64,000 nucleotides of DNA from Streptacidiphilus sp041262525. GTDB taxonomy: Bacteria > Actinomycetota > Actinomycetes > Streptomycetales > Streptomycetaceae. Numbering within the stretch: the first letter of the stretch is position 1; each line of letters begins with the position of its first letter. A program made the translations under genes and the position numbers. The notes under the pieces were generated by a model that was given only the letters and a program-made list of their open reading frames with translations, searched no databases and was not told the DNA's origin. The stretch spans positions 232,245 to 296,244 of the forward strand of contig NZ_JBGCCK010000008.1 in the NCBI RefSeq assembly GCF_041262525.1. Reading direction: 5' to 3'. Positions 63,463 through 64,000 of the stretch are shown here, piece by piece.

Positions 63463-64000
63463 TGCCGCAGACCCCCCGCGACCCCGACCGCCCCACGCGC
63501 GACGGCGCCCAGCCCCCCTCCCCTCGCTCCGGCGCTTCGCGCTCCGCGCGGGACGGTGCTCCGCGCGGGGGGGACCGGGACGCTTTCGGCCCACAGGGCG
63601 GAGCCGCCGGTAGCCCGCGCTCCGGCGCTCAGCCGCGCGCGCCGCGCGGGGAGTCCCGGGGTTCCTCGGCCGACTCCGCCTGGCGGGGCACTTCGCGCTC
63701 CGCGCGGGACGGTGCTCCAGCGCCTCGCTCCGGCGGCCAGCCGCGCTCCGCGCGGGGGGAGGGCGCGGACGGCTACGGCGGCCCTGCGGGCGGATCGCGC
63801 TCCGGTGCGCAATCCCGCGCTCCGCGCGGGGAGGGTCGGGGTTCAGCCGATTCGGCTGGGCGTGGCGCTTCGCGGTCGGCGCGGGACGGTGCTCCAGCAC
63901 CTCGTTCCGGCGGCCAGCCGCGCTCCGCGCGGGGGGAGGGCGCGGACGGCTACGGCGGCCCTGCGGGCGGATCGCGCTCCGGTGCGCAATCCCGCGCTCC
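63463..64000 (+). CDS. ftsI: FtsI-type penicillin-binding protein, N-terminal disordered region only (3' end outside window)
   Basis: The frame opens at ATG 63463 (MPQTPRDPDRPTRDG), 17 bases after the ftsL stop with GGAGAG upstream, and stays open for 179 codons to the window edge. Everything visible is low-complexity Ser/Arg/Gly/Ala/Pro sequence built of tandem units (SARDGAPAPRSGGQPRSARG and GEGADGYGGPAGGSRSGAQS recur). No transmembrane helix or transpeptidase domain is reached yet. The ftsI identity comes solely from position after rsmH-ftsL. Streptomycete FtsI proteins do have a proline/arginine-rich cytoplasmic extension, but this one is unusually long. Confidence 0.7.
63535..64000 (+). 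repeat. In-frame tandem repeats in the ftsI 5' region
   Basis: The sequence beginning cttcgcgctccgcgcgggac recurs at 63535, 63691 and 63868: one interval of 156 bases and one of 177 bases (52 and 59 codons, both multiples of three). Copies at about 63714 and 63891 are nearly identical for over 100 bases. The array continues past the window. Confidence 0.85.

Noticed and set aside
60932..63496. Long minus-strand frame running through rsmH into the carbonic anhydrase
   Set aside because: Only its last 185 residues are a real protein (carbonic anhydrase, start 61489). The rest is antisense to rsmH and ftsL.

Overview
The window is high-GC actinobacterial DNA, very probably from a streptomycete (Streptomyces, Kitasatospora or Streptacidiphilus). 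The reasons are the GC-rich third codon positions, frequent GTG/TTG starts and ATGA/GTGA stop-start overlaps, an orthologue of the Streptomyces MacRS two-component system, a fused trpEG with a Trp-codon leader peptide, and intergenic inverted repeats of streptomycete type. Gene order from plsC to rsmH-ftsL-ftsI resembles both the S. coelicolor region around SCO2123-SCO2090 and the M. tuberculosis block Rv2182c-Rv2163c, as remembered rather than searched. It is therefore mostly the conserved chromosomal arm leading into the division/cell-wall (dcw) cluster.

Region 1 (1-4409) is the right end of an integrated element, probably a prophage: a Sak4-like recombination ATPase, small overlapping early genes, an excisionase-like HTH protein, two divergent XRE regulators flanking a CTAG-rich operator, and a tyrosine integrase that abuts the chromosomal plsC.

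Region 2 (4524-15747) is core chromosome: plsC-macS-macR, pfkA, a YceI/MarR divergent pair, a membrane serine/threonine kinase, trpEG with an intact-looking attenuator, class II DAHP synthase, and an iron box with bfd and bacterioferritin.

Region 3 (15889-25536) holds a small molybdopterin oxidoreductase, membrane and GNAT proteins, a four-PASTA Ser/Thr kinase, a TPP-riboswitch-controlled thiO-thiS-thiG operon and a ferredoxin-reductase-like flavoprotein.

Region 4 (25671-34097) is a catabolic island. It has enoyl-CoA hydratase, a fused 2-aminobenzoyl-CoA monooxygenase/reductase, a PaaX-type regulator, a benzoate/2-aminobenzoate-type CoA ligase, acyl-CoA dehydrogenase, an SDR and a RidA-family protein. 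Together these look like the CoA-dependent aerobic anthranilate pathway.

Region 5 (34325-45997) resumes the conserved backbone with an Rv2175c-like protein, thiE, polyprenyl synthase, metF, a membrane protein with a Tyr/Gln-rich tail and a CrtI-like flavoprotein. Accessory regulator/transporter pairs follow (TetR-MFS, MocR-YczE), with a DUF4126 membrane protein carrying a perfect MacR-type box upstream and a decayed Uma2 gene.

Region 6 (46231-53314) is a mutagenesis locus: a perfect LexA box, DUF6504, a HEPN-domain protein, DnaE2, a methyltransferase, a nested inverted repeat and DNA polymerase IV.

Region 7 (53477-64000) has DUF3040, a secreted SGNH hydrolase with a ricin-type lectin domain, a MoxR-DUF58-transglutaminase operon, a beta-carbonic anhydrase, and the start of the dcw cluster (rsmH, ftsL, and an ftsI whose disordered N-terminus is built from tandem repeats). 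I see no tRNA, rRNA, CRISPR array or complete insertion sequence.
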